Shown: positions 1 through 9,597, counted from the first letter of the stretch. The stretch: 64,000 bases of DNA from CAWGMT01 sp963823675 (GCA_963823675.1 CAWGMT010000016.1:682001-746000), one strand, 5' to 3'. Numbers and translations are program-made. Notes: a model not told the origin generated them from the sequence alone.

Positions 1-245
1 CCGGACCGGACGGCATGCCCTTCGACTGGACGCGGATCACCGCCGGAAACTTTATCGTCCATGCGCAGAAGCACCGGCCCCACGATGCGGAGGTAGTGGT
101 CAAGTACCGGGGCTACTGGTTTTACATCGCCCGCAACGACGTGAAGTCGCGCGCGGCTCTGGCCTTTCTCGAAATGTTGTTCGCACTGCAAGAATCGGAC
201 GGCCGGAACGTCGGTCCGCTGCTGACCCTGCCAGTTGGCGGATAA
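1..245 (+). CDS. Hypothetical protein, C-terminal part (cut by window start)
   Basis: The frame is open from the first bases of the window to a TAA at 243-245, so only the last 80 or so residues are visible. They are rich in aromatic and charged residues (for example KYRGYWFYIARNDVKSRAAL) and end in a short hydrophobic tail. I do not recognise a named domain; it resembles conserved planctomycete proteins of unknown function. The ATG at 15 is an internal methionine rather than a convincing start, since no ribosome binding site is visible and the frame continues upstream. The gene converges with hypE, whose stop lies 10 bases downstream. Confidence 0.6.
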   Translation, partial: GPDGMPFDWTRITAGNFIVHAQKHRPHDAEVVVKYRGYWFYIARNDVKSRAALAFLEMLFALQESDGRNVGPLLTLPVGG

Positions 246-254
246 GCTGATGAC

Positions 255-1319
255 TCAACAGATACGTGGTAGTTGCTCCCCAAGGGGCATGGGAATCAAG
301 CGCGTTCCGCCGATCTTGGTCCGGGCGGCGACCAGACCCGGGTGCGAATCGGTGACCGTGCCGATCCGGGCCGCGTCGGCACCGAGAGGATGGCGGCGAA
401 GTTGGTCCAAGACGGCATCGGCCGCTTCCGGAGCAACGACAGCCACGAGCTTGCCTTCGTTGGCCACGGTGAGGGGATCCAGCCCGAGCAGTTCGCAGGC
501 GGACTCGACCTCGGCTCCGACCGGCAGCGCACGGTCGTCAAGGACGATCCCAACCCGGGATCGGGAGGCGATCTCGTTGAGCGTCGCCGCGACACCGCCC
601 CTGGTCGGGTCACGAAGGACGTGCACATCGGGCGTAGCCGCCAGGATCGCCGCAACCAGGCCATTGAGCGCGGCGGTGTCGCTGACAACAGCCGTCTCGA
701 ATTCCATGCCCTCGCGAACGCTCAGGATCGCGATCCCGTGGTCGCCGATGGTACCGCTAATCAAGATCGCGTCGCCGGGCCGGGCCAGGTGAGGGCCCAG
801 TTTCACGCCCGCCGGCACGACCCCGATCCCTGAGGTATTGATATAGCAGCCGTCGCCGTGGCCCTTCTCGACGACTTTGGTGTCTCCCGTGACCAGCAAG
901 ATCCCCGCGCTGCGGGCGGCCTCGGACATTCGACGCACAATCTCGCCGAGATGGTTGAGCGGAAGGCCTTCTTCCAGGATGAACCCAGCGCTCAGAAACA
1001 ACGGCCGTGCGCCGGCCATCGCCAGGTCGTTGACCGTGCCGTGCACGGCAATCTCACCAATGGAGCCGCCCGGAAAGAACAGAGGCCGGATCACATAGGA
1101 GTCGGTGCTGAAGGCGAGCCGGCTGGCGCCGGCGGGCAGGTCCAGCACGGCCGAATCGCCCATCACGTCAAGGGTATCGTTCCGAAAGGCTGGTGCGAAA
1201 AGATGCTCGACCAGATCTGCGGTCAGCGATCCTCCGCCCCCATGGCCCATGACGATGCCCGTGTGGTGCCGCAGAGGAAGCGGGCAGGTCCATTGATCAA
1301 ATTGGGGCAACTTCGACAT
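255..1319 (-). CDS. hypE: Hydrogenase maturation protein HypE (carbamoyl dehydratase)
   Basis: HypE dehydrates a thiocarbamoyl group on its C-terminal cysteine to thiocyanate, the donor of the cyanide ligands of [NiFe] hydrogenase. The protein has about 354 residues, the usual family length, and ends in the diagnostic PRIC tail. The AIR-synthase-like fold is visible in MGHGGGGSLTADLV near the start and in the VTGDTKVV and RDPTRGGVAATLNEIA motifs. The ATG at 1319 is preferred over an upstream start at 1388 because AAGGAG sits 8 bases before it and the extra residues have no similarity. It overlaps the end of the hypD remnant, as expected in a hyp operon. HypE looks intact, but its partners HypC and HypD do not. 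Confidence 0.95.
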   Translation of the reverse strand: MSKLPQFDQWTCPLPLRHHTGIVMGHGGGGSLTADLVEHLFAPAFRNDTLDVMGDSAVLDLPAGASRLAFSTDSYVIRPLFFPGGSIGEIAVHGTVNDLAMAGARPLFLSAGFILEEGLPLNHLGEIVRRMSEAARSAGILLVTGDTKVVEKGHGDGCYINTSGIGVVPAGVKLGPHLARPGDAILISGTIGDHGIAILSVREGMEFETAVVSDTAALNGLVAAILAATPDVHVLRDPTRGGVAATLNEIASRSRVGIVLDDRALPVGAEVESACELLGLDPLTVANEGKLVAVVAPEAADAVLDQLRRHPLGADAARIGTVTDSHPGLVAARTKIGGTRLIPMPLGEQLPRIC

Positions 1320-1494
1320 GAGATCGTGCTCCTTGGTCCGGCGGCCGGTTGACGCCGGCGAAGCGGCCGCCGTGATAGTAGGCCGCACAGGCCCCTTCGC
1401 CGGATACCATCGTGGCGCCCAGCGGGGTGCGTGGCGTACACTCTTGAGCGAAAGCCTGACATTCCGTGGGCTTGATCAACCCTTTAGTCACCAA
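1297..1494 (-). pseudogene. hypD: hypD remnant: C-terminal ~45 residues only
   Basis: HypD is a [4Fe-4S] protein of about 370 residues that works with HypC to build the Fe(CN)2CO group. Here only the conserved C-terminus survives: KGLIKPTECQAF, then ECTPRTPLGATMVSGEGACA and AYY, which matches the end of HypD closely, including the conserved cysteines. The residues after AYYHGGRF look less conserved. The N-terminal ~320 residues are missing and the fragment joins directly onto the truncated hypC in a different frame. A TTG at 1494 could start it on paper but has no role. The frame ends inside hypE, overlapping its start by 23 bases, so the original operon order hypF-hypC-hypD-hypE is preserved around an internal deletion. 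Confidence 0.85.
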
Positions 1495-1618
1495 CGGCCA
1501 GATCGGGCAGGAAAGCCAGGCAGACGTCTTTGATCACGCCACCGAAATCGACCTTACTTATGGGCGTTCCGCCGCTTTCAAAGACCGCTCGGACTCGTCC
1601 GGGAACCGCCAGGCACAT
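1484..1618 (-). pseudogene. hypC: hypC remnant: N-terminal 44 residues
   Basis: HypC is a small chaperone (75-90 residues) whose N-terminal cysteine carries the Fe(CN)2CO unit with HypD. The start MCLAVPGRV is diagnostic and is followed by the beta-barrel residues (VDFGGVIKDVCLAFLPDLAVGD). A TAA at 1484-1486 then ends the frame where the family continues with a YVLVHVGFA-type segment. The next bases encode the C-terminal end of HypD in another frame. About 35 residues of HypC and most of HypD are therefore lost, about 1.1 kb of coding sequence. The start at 1618 is 22 bases after the hypF stop. Confidence 0.85.
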
Positions 1619-1640
1619 GAGACTCGCTGATGCTTCAGAA

Positions 1641-4010
1641 TCAGCGCCCTGACATTGCCAAACCCCAGGCCACAGCCGCCTGACCCAGGGCAAGCCCACC
1701 GTCGTTGGCCGGAACCTTGCGATGCACGAGCACATCGAACCCGCCAGCACGCAGGCGATCGACCGCCAGCCGTAATAGGAGCATATTCTGGAAAACGCCA
1801 CCGCTCAAGGCCACCGTGGCCACATTGGTCTGCTCCCGTGCCCGGCGAGCCAGCTCGCCGATCAGGTCGGCCACGGCGAGATGAAGATAAAAGGCCAGCG
1901 ACTCGCGGCTTGCGCCGCGCGATTGCTCGCTCACAATCCGGCTCAAGATCGGAGCCGCGCTGAAAACGAGGAGATCGGTCCCTTCCTCGAAATCCCAGGC
2001 GAAAGAAACCTTGGCGCTCTCGTCCGCGTCCTGACAGAGCGACTCCATCTCGATGGCGGCCTGCGCTTCATAGGTGACGGTTTGCCGTATCCCGATCAGA
2101 GCCGAAACGCCGTCGAAGAGCCGGCCCATGCTGCTCGTCGGAACGCACTCGGCGCCCCTTTCGAGCTGACGCCGCAAGAGCCGGCGCTCGATCTCGGGGC
2201 AAGCCGCGACGCAGGGCAAATCTTCACCCCAGGGCAGCCCGGCAGCCCACAGGTGTGCAAGCGCGACGCGGTAGGGACGCCGGATGGCCGCGTCGCCGCC
2301 GGGCAACGGCACGTATTTCAAGTGCGCCAGGCGCCGGAACCCACGGTAATCCGCCAGCAGAACCTCTCCGCCCCAGATCGCCTGGTCGGGGCCGTGGCCG
2401 GTGCCGTCGAAGACGATCCCCACGACGGGGCTCGACCCGTCAAGCCCATGCTCCATCATCACCGACGCAGCGTGGGCGTGGTGATGCTGTACCTGCACCA
2501 GGGGAAGGCCGCGCTCCTGGGCAAAGCGCCGGGCCCACTCCACGCTGAGATAGCCGGGGTGCGTGTCGCAAGCGACGAGAGCCGGCTCGGCCCGGAACAA
2601 CAGCCGCAGGTGCTCCTGGGCTCGCTCGAAAGCGCCCAGCGTCTCGAGGTTTCCCATATCGCCGATGTGCTGGCTGAGGTATGCATAGGGTGGCTTGACC
2701 AGGCAGGCGGTGGCTTTGAGCTCGCCGCCGGTCGCCAGAACGGCCGGTCCGTCGGCCGTGGGCCACGGCACGGGAAATGGCGCATATCCCCGCGACCGGC
2801 GCACGGGTGCCTCATTCCGCTCGAATACACGCACTACCGAATCGTCACACACAACATGGATTTCCCGATTGTGGAGAAGCAGCGCGTCGGCCAAGGGGGC
2901 CAGGCGGTGAAACGCCTCGGCATTGTCACGCGCGATCGGCTCATCACCCAGGTTGCCGGAGGTCATCACCAGCGGCCGATCTCCCACCAGGAGATGATGC
3001 AGGGGCGTGTAGGGCAGCATGATCCCGAGGAACGAGTTTCCCGGAGCCACACCACAGGCAAGCGGCCGTGGCGCCGATGGCTCAGCCTGCCGACGCAGCA
3101 GTACAATCGGCCTGGCCCGGCCGAGCAAGAGGCTCTCTTCGGCCGCGTCGATCTCGACGTAGCTACGAGCCAGGTCCAAGGTGGCGATCATGAGCGCGAA
3201 GGGCTTGTCCACTCGCCCCTTTCGCTCTCGAAGCCGCGCGACGGCTTGGTCGTTCGTCGCGTCGCAAGCCAGGTGGAAGCCTCCCAGCCCCTTGACCGCG
3301 ACGGTCCCCCCGTCGGCCAGAACGGCTTGGGCAAGGCGGAGGGCCTCTTCGCCCTGCGGCCAGTCGCCGGGGTCGGACGGCCGAAGGGCGGCTTCCGCGG
3401 TCCGGGCCGCCGGCACAAACCACACGCGGGGGCCGCACACGGGACACGCATTCGGCTGCGCATGGAACCGGCGGTTGGCCGGGTCGTGGTACTCAGTTTC
3501 GCAGGCCGTACACATGGGAAAGACGGCCATCGTGGTTCGTGGGCGGTCGTAGGGGAGGTCACGCAGAATCGTGAATCGCGGACCGCAGTGCGTGCAGTTG
3601 AGAAACGGATAGCGATAACGGCGGTCCGCCGGGTCGAAGAGCTCCCGAATACACTCGTCGCAAGTGGCGATGTCCGGAGTGACGGGGGTGCTTCGAGCAT
3701 CGTCGCGGCTTTTGACGATGGTGAAGCCCTGCTCTTCGATGGGAGCGAGATCCTCGGCCAGAAGCGCATCGATGACCGCGAGCGGAGGCGGCTGATCCCG
3801 CAGCGCGTTCTGAAAGGCATCAACGGTTTCGCAGAGTCCCTGGACCTCGATGAATACACCGGACGACTCGTTGCCCACCAGTCCGGTCAAACCGAGGCGC
3901 TGCGCGAGGCCGTAGACGAAGGGACGGAAGCCGATTCCTTGTACCACGCCACGGACTAGAATTCGCCGTCTGATACGAAGGCCGAGAGTCGGTACCCTTT
4001 TCGGTGACAT
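1641..4010 (-). CDS. hypF: Carbamoyltransferase HypF
   Basis: HypF makes the carbamoyl group for the cyanide ligands of [NiFe] hydrogenase from carbamoyl phosphate and ATP and passes it to HypE. From the ATG at 4010 it is about 789 residues, a normal length. An acylphosphatase domain comes first (VRGVVQGIGFRPFVYGLAQR), then two zinc fingers (CDEC...CTHC and CTAC...CPVC) at about residues 110-185, a YrdC-like domain (KGLGGFHLACDA), and a Kae1-like C-terminal domain with VQHHHAHAASVMMEHG and ALSGGVFQN. An upstream start at 4115 would add 35 unlike residues. It is the first gene of the hyp cluster and lies 116 bases after the cytochrome gene on the same strand. Confidence 0.95.
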   Translation of the reverse strand: MSPKRVPTLGLRIRRRILVRGVVQGIGFRPFVYGLAQRLGLTGLVGNESSGVFIEVQGLCETVDAFQNALRDQPPPLAVIDALLAEDLAPIEEQGFTIVKSRDDARSTPVTPDIATCDECIRELFDPADRRYRYPFLNCTHCGPRFTILRDLPYDRPRTTMAVFPMCTACETEYHDPANRRFHAQPNACPVCGPRVWFVPAARTAEAALRPSDPGDWPQGEEALRLAQAVLADGGTVAVKGLGGFHLACDATNDQAVARLRERKGRVDKPFALMIATLDLARSYVEIDAAEESLLLGRARPIVLLRRQAEPSAPRPLACGVAPGNSFLGIMLPYTPLHHLLVGDRPLVMTSGNLGDEPIARDNAEAFHRLAPLADALLLHNREIHVVCDDSVVRVFERNEAPVRRSRGYAPFPVPWPTADGPAVLATGGELKATACLVKPPYAYLSQHIGDMGNLETLGAFERAQEHLRLLFRAEPALVACDTHPGYLSVEWARRFAQERGLPLVQVQHHHAHAASVMMEHGLDGSSPVVGIVFDGTGHGPDQAIWGGEVLLADYRGFRRLAHLKYVPLPGGDAAIRRPYRVALAHLWAAGLPWGEDLPCVAACPEIERRLLRRQLERGAECVPTSSMGRLFDGVSALIGIRQTVTYEAQAAIEMESLCQDADESAKVSFAWDFEEGTDLLVFSAAPILSRIVSEQSRGASRESLAFYLHLAVADLIGELARRAREQTNVATVALSGGVFQNMLLLRLAVDRLRAGGFDVLVHRKVPANDGGLALGQAAVAWGLAMSGR

Positions 4011-4126
4011 GCTGGGCTCGACTGGGGCCCCGGACTCCCTACGCTCGGGCACTTGGCAAACCCCTCCCAAGGTCATTGTATGGGAGATCGGAATTGCCAG
4101 GAAGGCCAACGGCAATCCAGCTTGGT

Positions 4127-4993
4127 TTATTCCAAGGTCATCAAGTACGCAAACAGATCGTGCAAGTCTTTGACAGTCAGAAGCTCCCCGAAGTTTTCGG
4201 GCATGAGTGATTTCTTCATGACCTTCACTTCTTCCAGGTCGCGCTTGAGAAACGAGTGGAACCGTCCGTTTTCCTCGTGGAGCTGGATGCTGAAGTTCGT
4301 CTCATTGATTCGCAGCCCCGTGATCACGCGCCCGTCCTTGGTTGCCACGGCGACCGCCTCATATTCCGGGGCGATCTCCCGGGACGGGTCGAGGATCGAT
4401 TCCATGATGAACTCGGCGGCGCGACGGCTCGCAATGCGATCGAGAGCCGGCCCGATTCGACCCCCCTCACCGCCAATACTGTGGCACTTCGCACACTGCA
4501 GCTTGCCCTGAAGATCGAAGAAGAGCTTTCGACCCCGTTGAAAATCCCCGGTCAAGTATGGCTTCCAGGTGCTCTCGCCCGGAGAGCGGGCAAGGCTGCG
4601 GATGTAGGCAATCAGCTTGCGTATTTGATCGGGCTTCAGTACATCGCCCAGTTTCTTCATCGTGGTTCGAGGTACGCCGTTCTGGATTACGCGGGAGATG
4701 TCGGCATCGGTCCCCCCGTGGATCCAGCGGTTATCCGTCAAGTCAGGGCCTTTGCCGCCGCGGCCGGCGCCGCCGTGACAGCCGCTACAGAGGCCGCGAA
4801 ACAAGGCTTGCCCTTCCGCCAAGACCATCGGATCCGGCGGGGCTGGCACCGCCTTTTTCTGAGCAGACCCGGTGCGCGGGGTCGGCTGACCAGTACCGGA
4901 GACGTCAAGTGCTAGGGGCCAGATCCATCCCATCAGAGACACGCCGAGCAATATGCGGAGCCGCCAGAGCCTCCTGAGTGCAAAACGGCTCAC
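4127..4993 (-). CDS. Secreted diheme c-type cytochrome with TIGR02603-like domain
   Basis: A GTG at 4993 starts a 288-residue protein with a signal peptide (about residues 1-30, LRILLGVSLMGWIWPLALD). Two heme c sites are visible: CSGCH at about residue 68 and CAKCH at about residue 167. The second domain is the planctomycete putative heme-binding type, with the typical SILDPSREIAPEYEAV and KDLHDLFAYLMTL. The start overlaps the stop of the upstream binding-protein gene (GTGA), so the two are translationally coupled. As the third gene after a PQQ dehydrogenase, it is the likely periplasmic electron acceptor, in the position of XoxG/MxaG in methylotrophs. The role is inferred from context; the heme sites are seen directly. 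Confidence 0.85.
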   Translation of the reverse strand: MSRFALRRLWRLRILLGVSLMGWIWPLALDVSGTGQPTPRTGSAQKKAVPAPPDPMVLAEGQALFRGLCSGCHGGAGRGGKGPDLTDNRWIHGGTDADISRVIQNGVPRTTMKKLGDVLKPDQIRKLIAYIRSLARSPGESTWKPYLTGDFQRGRKLFFDLQGKLQCAKCHSIGGEGGRIGPALDRIASRRAAEFIMESILDPSREIAPEYEAVAVATKDGRVITGLRINETNFSIQLHEENGRFHSFLKRDLEEVKVMKKSLMPENFGELLTVKDLHDLFAYLMTLE

Positions 4994-7378
4994 GGCGCCG
5001 GCCCTTTTTGATATCCGGTGACGGCCGCGGGCTCGTACGGGATGTGCCAGCGGGCAAAAACTTGGGCCAGCCGCCCCGATCGGCCCAGGTCATCCCACAC
5101 TCGGTCGATGGCTTCTTTCAGATCCGGGTCCGACTTGCGAACGGCCGCGACGATCGGCAAGCGATCGACGGCTTGGGAGCCCGAGGAGGGAATGTCGAGG
5201 AATGCGAGCTTCCCGGGCTGGAGCTTCTCGGCGAGCCAAGGGCCGCGCGTCGAGATCACATAGCCGGCCTTTTCCCGAGCCGTCGCCACAGCTTCCAAAA
5301 CCGCCTCGGTGCTGGGATAAGAGCGGGTCAACCGCCCCTTCAACCCACGCACCGCGAGCCCTGCCTCCACGGCCACCGGCTCGTTTTCAGCGACAAGAAC
5401 GGCGCCGGAACGAACCACCAGGAGATATCTGGCATGGTAATAAGGTCGCGAATAGAGCACCCGCTTTCCGAACCGATCGTCGGGCATGACTCCCAGGATC
5501 ACGTCACACTGCTCCTTCGTTGCGAGCTTCGAGGGATAGGAATCATGGGAAGAATAGGCCCAATATATCCGCAGGCGCACCCGGAGCTGCTCGGCGAGCA
5601 GACCGGCGATTTCATGGTCGAGCCCGGATGGTTGCGGATGGGCTGTCGAGAAAGGGAGGTTGTTCTGGTCCAGCCCCACCACCAGCTCGCCGGCCGAGCG
5701 CACCTTCGCCAGACCATGATAACCGTGTTTCGATGTCTGGATCTTTTGCATTTCGTGCTCGGGGCCGCGGCCGGCGACTTCGGGCTGGACTGATTCCCGC
5801 ACGCTTTTCAGAGCATCGCGTTTTGGCTCGGGAAACGGCGCGAAGTAAGGTACGTGGTACCCGGCCAGCACGCGCGCGACGGTTCCATCAGCCATCAGGG
5901 CACCGAGCGCGCGATCCACGTTCGCTTTGAGCTCCTCGTCACCCCGGCGCATGGCGATGGCGATGTTCCAGTGGTCGACCGGCACGAAGTCGGGGGCGAG
6001 CTCGACATTCAAGTCGGGCGAGGCGTGCACGATCCAGCCTGCGTTGGCCCAGAGGTATGCGTGGTCGATGGTGCCGTCGCAGAGCGCCTTGAGAGTGGCC
6101 AACTGGTTGCGAAAAAGCTGGCGCAGGTAGCCGCGCTGCCGCAGGGTGTAGTCCGCCACCGATCCCGCCTCGGTCCCCATTCGTCGCGATCGGGGCCCTT
6201 TCAGCTCTGCAAGCGAGTGGGCCTTGGGGCCGTTCTTGCGCTGGAGGAGCAGATACCCGGTTCCGTAGTAAGGCAGGGAATAAAGGATCTTTCCCGCGAG
6301 TTCTTCGTCATCCGCGACGGTGTTATCGGCGACGGCCTCTCCCAGAATCAGGTCGCACTCGTATTGCAAGAGCTGTCCGACCGCGGTCTCGTGCTGCACG
6401 TCGAGCCAATCGATGCACAGCTTCACCTGAAGCTTTTGCGCCAAGGCGCACGCCAGCTCGACGTCAATCCCTGGCTGCTCATTCTTCGCGCTCGAATAGG
6501 GCAGGTTGGCGGGATCCATGCTGACGACCAGCTCTCGCCGCGCAAGCACCCGGTGCCAGGTGTCGGCAGACGCCCGTCGGGGGCCGGAGCTCGTAAATGG
6601 CGGATGATACGGCACTCCATGGTCGGCGTAGATTTGTCGGAGCTCTCCCGACTCGACAAGCTGAGCCAAGGCTCGGTTAAGGTCCAGCAGAAGATCGCTG
6701 TCCTTGGCGCGTACTGCCATGGCCATGTTCCAGCGCCTCGCGCGGCACGTATTCCGGCACGAGCCGTAGCGCGAGCCGGGGGTGCTCATGGAGATACCAG
6801 GCCGCAAAATCGGCGTCCAGAAACGCCGCGTCGAGCCCGGCGGCTCGAAAGCCGTCGAGAAGCGCCTCGCGCGACTTGAAACGTGCGATTGTGTGGTCCT
6901 TCTCCGCAAGTTCCACGGTTCCCGCCACGATCCCGACCCGTTTGCCGCGCAGGTCTGCGAGAACGTGGGCGCCTTGTCCGTCACGCGGTACGACCAGCCC
7001 AAACCGGGCGCCGGCATAGGGCACGCTCCAGGCCGCGGCTCCCGCCGGGCTGGAATCGAGCGGTTGGCCGGCGACCAGGTTGCAACGCCCTTCCGGCAAA
7101 CAATGCCAGCTACACGCCGCGCTGGCACACCAGTGGAATTGGATCGCTCGCCCCAGAACCCGACACACACTGCTGGCCACGGCCACGTCCAACCCTTGCG
7201 GCGTCCCATCCGGGGCCTTTCCGGTCCTGGGCATCGAACCGGGTGTCGCACAGATCCAAAGCGTCTTTCGCGCTGCCGGGGCTTGGCCTTCGTTCTGCGG
7301 GGCGGCCCGAAGGCACTCGGGTTGTGAGGCGAGGCAGACAAAGATGAGCAGGGCGGACCGAGCCGTGTTGACTCTCAT
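4990..7378 (-). CDS. Three-domain periplasmic binding-like protein (XoxJ/MoxJ position), frameshifted at 6733
   Basis: A signal peptide (MRVNTARSALLIFVCLAS) is followed by three consecutive solute-binding (SBP_bac_3-like) domains of about 230 residues each. Domains 2 and 3 open similarly (LVVSMDPANLPYSS and LVVGLDQNNLPFST), and domains 1 and 2 close similarly (WNMAMAVRAKDSDL and WNIAIAMRRGDEEL). The reading frame changes inside domain 1: aligning it with domain 2 shows one extra base at 6733, because VPREA must run straight into WNMAMA. Upstream of that point the protein is read in one frame (7378-6734), downstream in another (6732-4990). The start overlaps the stop of the PQQ dehydrogenase (ATGA). 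In methanol dehydrogenase operons this place is held by MxaJ/XoxJ, a single binding-protein-like partner; a triple version is unusual. Confidence 0.75.
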
Positions 7379-9217
7379 TTGGCGTTCTCGGCCAAGGCGA
7401 AGACGAACAGCGTATTGCCGCGGCGGGCATTGCGCAGCCACGGGGCACCGTCGCCGGCAAAACCCGCCGTCCAGCCTCCCCAGCCGACGCACACCGCAAT
7501 GTATTGCCTGCCGTCAAGGCTGTAGGTGATCGGGCCGGAGTGGTGTCCCGACCCGCACTGGAAGCTCCAGAGAACCTTGCCGGTCCTGGTCTCGTAGGCG
7601 GTGAAGAAACCCTCGGCGTCTCCGGTGAATACAAGGCCGCCACCAGTCGCCAAAGAACCGGCGACCATGGGAGAGCGCGTGGCAACCTCCCACTTGATCT
7701 GGCCCGTGGCGACATCGATGGCTTTGAGCGCGCCCGAGGCCTGATTTTCGATGAGGGTCAGCGAGCTGCCCCAGTAGGGCTGCCCCTTGATGAAAAAGGC
7801 CTTGCCCGAGGTGAATTTGGCGCAGTTGTTGATCACCGAAACGAACGCAAAACCGGTCTCGGGGTCGTAGGCCAATGGGTTCCATTCCTTACCGCCGGCG
7901 GCGCCAGGGCAAACTCGTACGCCAGCTTCCGTCGGCAGCGCGGCCGGGTTGACAAACGGGCGGCCCGTCTTGGGGTCGAGCCCGTCAACTCCTTTACTGC
8001 GGTCGGTCCACGTCACCTCGCAGAAGGGCTTGCCGTAGACGAACTCGCCGGTTTCGCGGTTGAGGCAGTAAAAGTACCCGTTTCGATGTGCCTGCACCAG
8101 GGCCTTGATCGGCTTGCCGTCTCGCATGATGTCCACGAGAACGGGCTCATTGACGCCGTCGTAATCCCAGACGTCGTGCGGACTGTTCTGGAAATGCCAT
8201 TTGTACGAGCCGTCGTCGGGATTGAGGGCAACGATCGAGCAGGTGTAGAGGTTGTCTCCTTTACGCACCTCACCGTTAAAGTCGGGCGACGGGTTGCCGA
8301 TGCCCCAGTACAGGGTATTCAGCTCGGGATCGTAGGTACCCGTGACCCAGGCCGAGCCGCCACCGGTCAGCCAGGAATTCCCTTCCCAGGACGCCAGCGC
8401 CTTCTTGGCATGCTCGGTCTTGTCGTCGCCGCTCGGGACCGTGTAGAACCGCCACAGCCGCTTACCGTTCTTGGCATCGTAAGCATCGATGAAGCCGCGT
8501 ATCCCATATTCCGCTCCGCTGATGCCGATGATGACCTTACCCTTGATCACGAGCGGCGCCACGGTCGCGCTGTAAGCCATTTTATAGATATCGCCGATTT
8601 CCTTGCCGTTTTCACCGGGAACAGTGATCGCGGTGTCCCAGACCTCTTCGCCGGTGTTGCGATCGAGGCAAACCAGGTGTGCGTCGAGAGTCGCCATGTA
8701 CAGCCGGTCGCTTGCCGCCGCAAACCCCCGGTTGACGGCATCGCAGCAGAGCGCCAGGTTTTCCGGAAGCGATTTCTGATAGTGCCAGAGCTGCGAGCCG
8801 GTCTTGCAGTCGACGGCATAGGCATGGTTCCAGGGCGTTGTCAGGTACATGATGCCGTCGATCACCAGCGGCGTGCATTCGAATCCATCAAGCACGCCTG
8901 TTTGAAAGGTCCAGATTGGGATCAGCCGCGAGACGTTCTCGGTGTTGATCTGTTTGAGGGAACTGTAGCGGTGGGCGTTGTAGGTGCGGCCATACATCAG
9001 CCAGTTGGCATCGTTGCCGCCGGCCTTCAGGAGGTCGTCGTCATCGATGGTGCCTACGGGTTCGGCCGCGGGCTTTTGGTTCTTGCGCCCGGCTCGAGGG
9101 TGCGCAGCCGCCAGCCTGCCAGACTCAGCCAGACGATGAGTCCTAGCAGGGCAACCGAACCGAGACCGCGCGGACCTTGCGCGCGACCGCACGAAGGCAG
9201 AGGTGCAATGAGCTCAC
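7375..9217 (-). CDS. PQQ-dependent alcohol dehydrogenase with lanthanide-type DYD motif
   Basis: This is a type I quinoprotein alcohol dehydrogenase: an eight-bladed propeller of about 560 residues that oxidises alcohols in the periplasm with PQQ. Visible features are the vicinal disulfide cysteines (ENLALCCDAVNRG), metal ligands E (SGAEYGIRGF), N (GIGNPSPDFN) and catalytic D in PHDVWDYDGVN, and the QAHRNGYFYCL loop. The Asp two residues after the catalytic Asp marks lanthanide-dependent enzymes (XoxF, ExaF, PedH); calcium enzymes such as MxaF have Ala there. The N-terminus is not settled. The propeller frame is open to 9192, but a hydrophobic export segment (GSVALLGLIVWLSLAGW) lies in another frame at about 9090-9170, and a GTG at 9217 with GAGGAA upstream is a possible start in the third frame. 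An indel near 9070-9100 is likely. Confidence 0.85.
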
Positions 9218-9597
9218 GGCGGCTTCCTCGTTTCTGCCCCGGTATCACCTGCGAGCGGCCGAGGGGGCTCAACCCCCAAAGCCTCAAGGTGTCCCAGGTG
9301 CCTTTCGGAGCGTTCCGGACCCGAAATCGCCAGAAGAGCATTTCTGGCTTTCTGGCCGACCCAGCCACCGGCCATGATACTCAGACCCACCGGCCAGTCA
9401 AGGATGCCATTGCCCACCGTATACGTCCGAGGTCTCTGGAGCAACATTACTTTGATATCGCGGATTCCGGTCTTTCCTGGCTTCGAAGCCGACAACGCTG
9501 CACTCTCGCCTTCACACCTCGCGCGGTCCATAATGACGACCGAGCAAAAAAGCTGACCGACCACTTAAGGTTGACCAAGCCTCGGAGGATCTGGCCA
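9218..9597. other. Divergent intergenic region between the PQQ operon and the DUF1559 gene
   Basis: About 380 bases separate the start of the minus-strand PQQ operon from the plus-strand DUF1559 gene, so promoters for both are expected here. I see no clear -35/-10 pair, RNA gene or repeat. Open frames that cross this stretch are shadows without family similarity. Confidence 0.4.

Noticed and set aside
1881..3959. A 692-codon plus-strand frame.
   Set aside because: It is the antisense of hypF, with no domain; long shadow frames are expected at this G+C.
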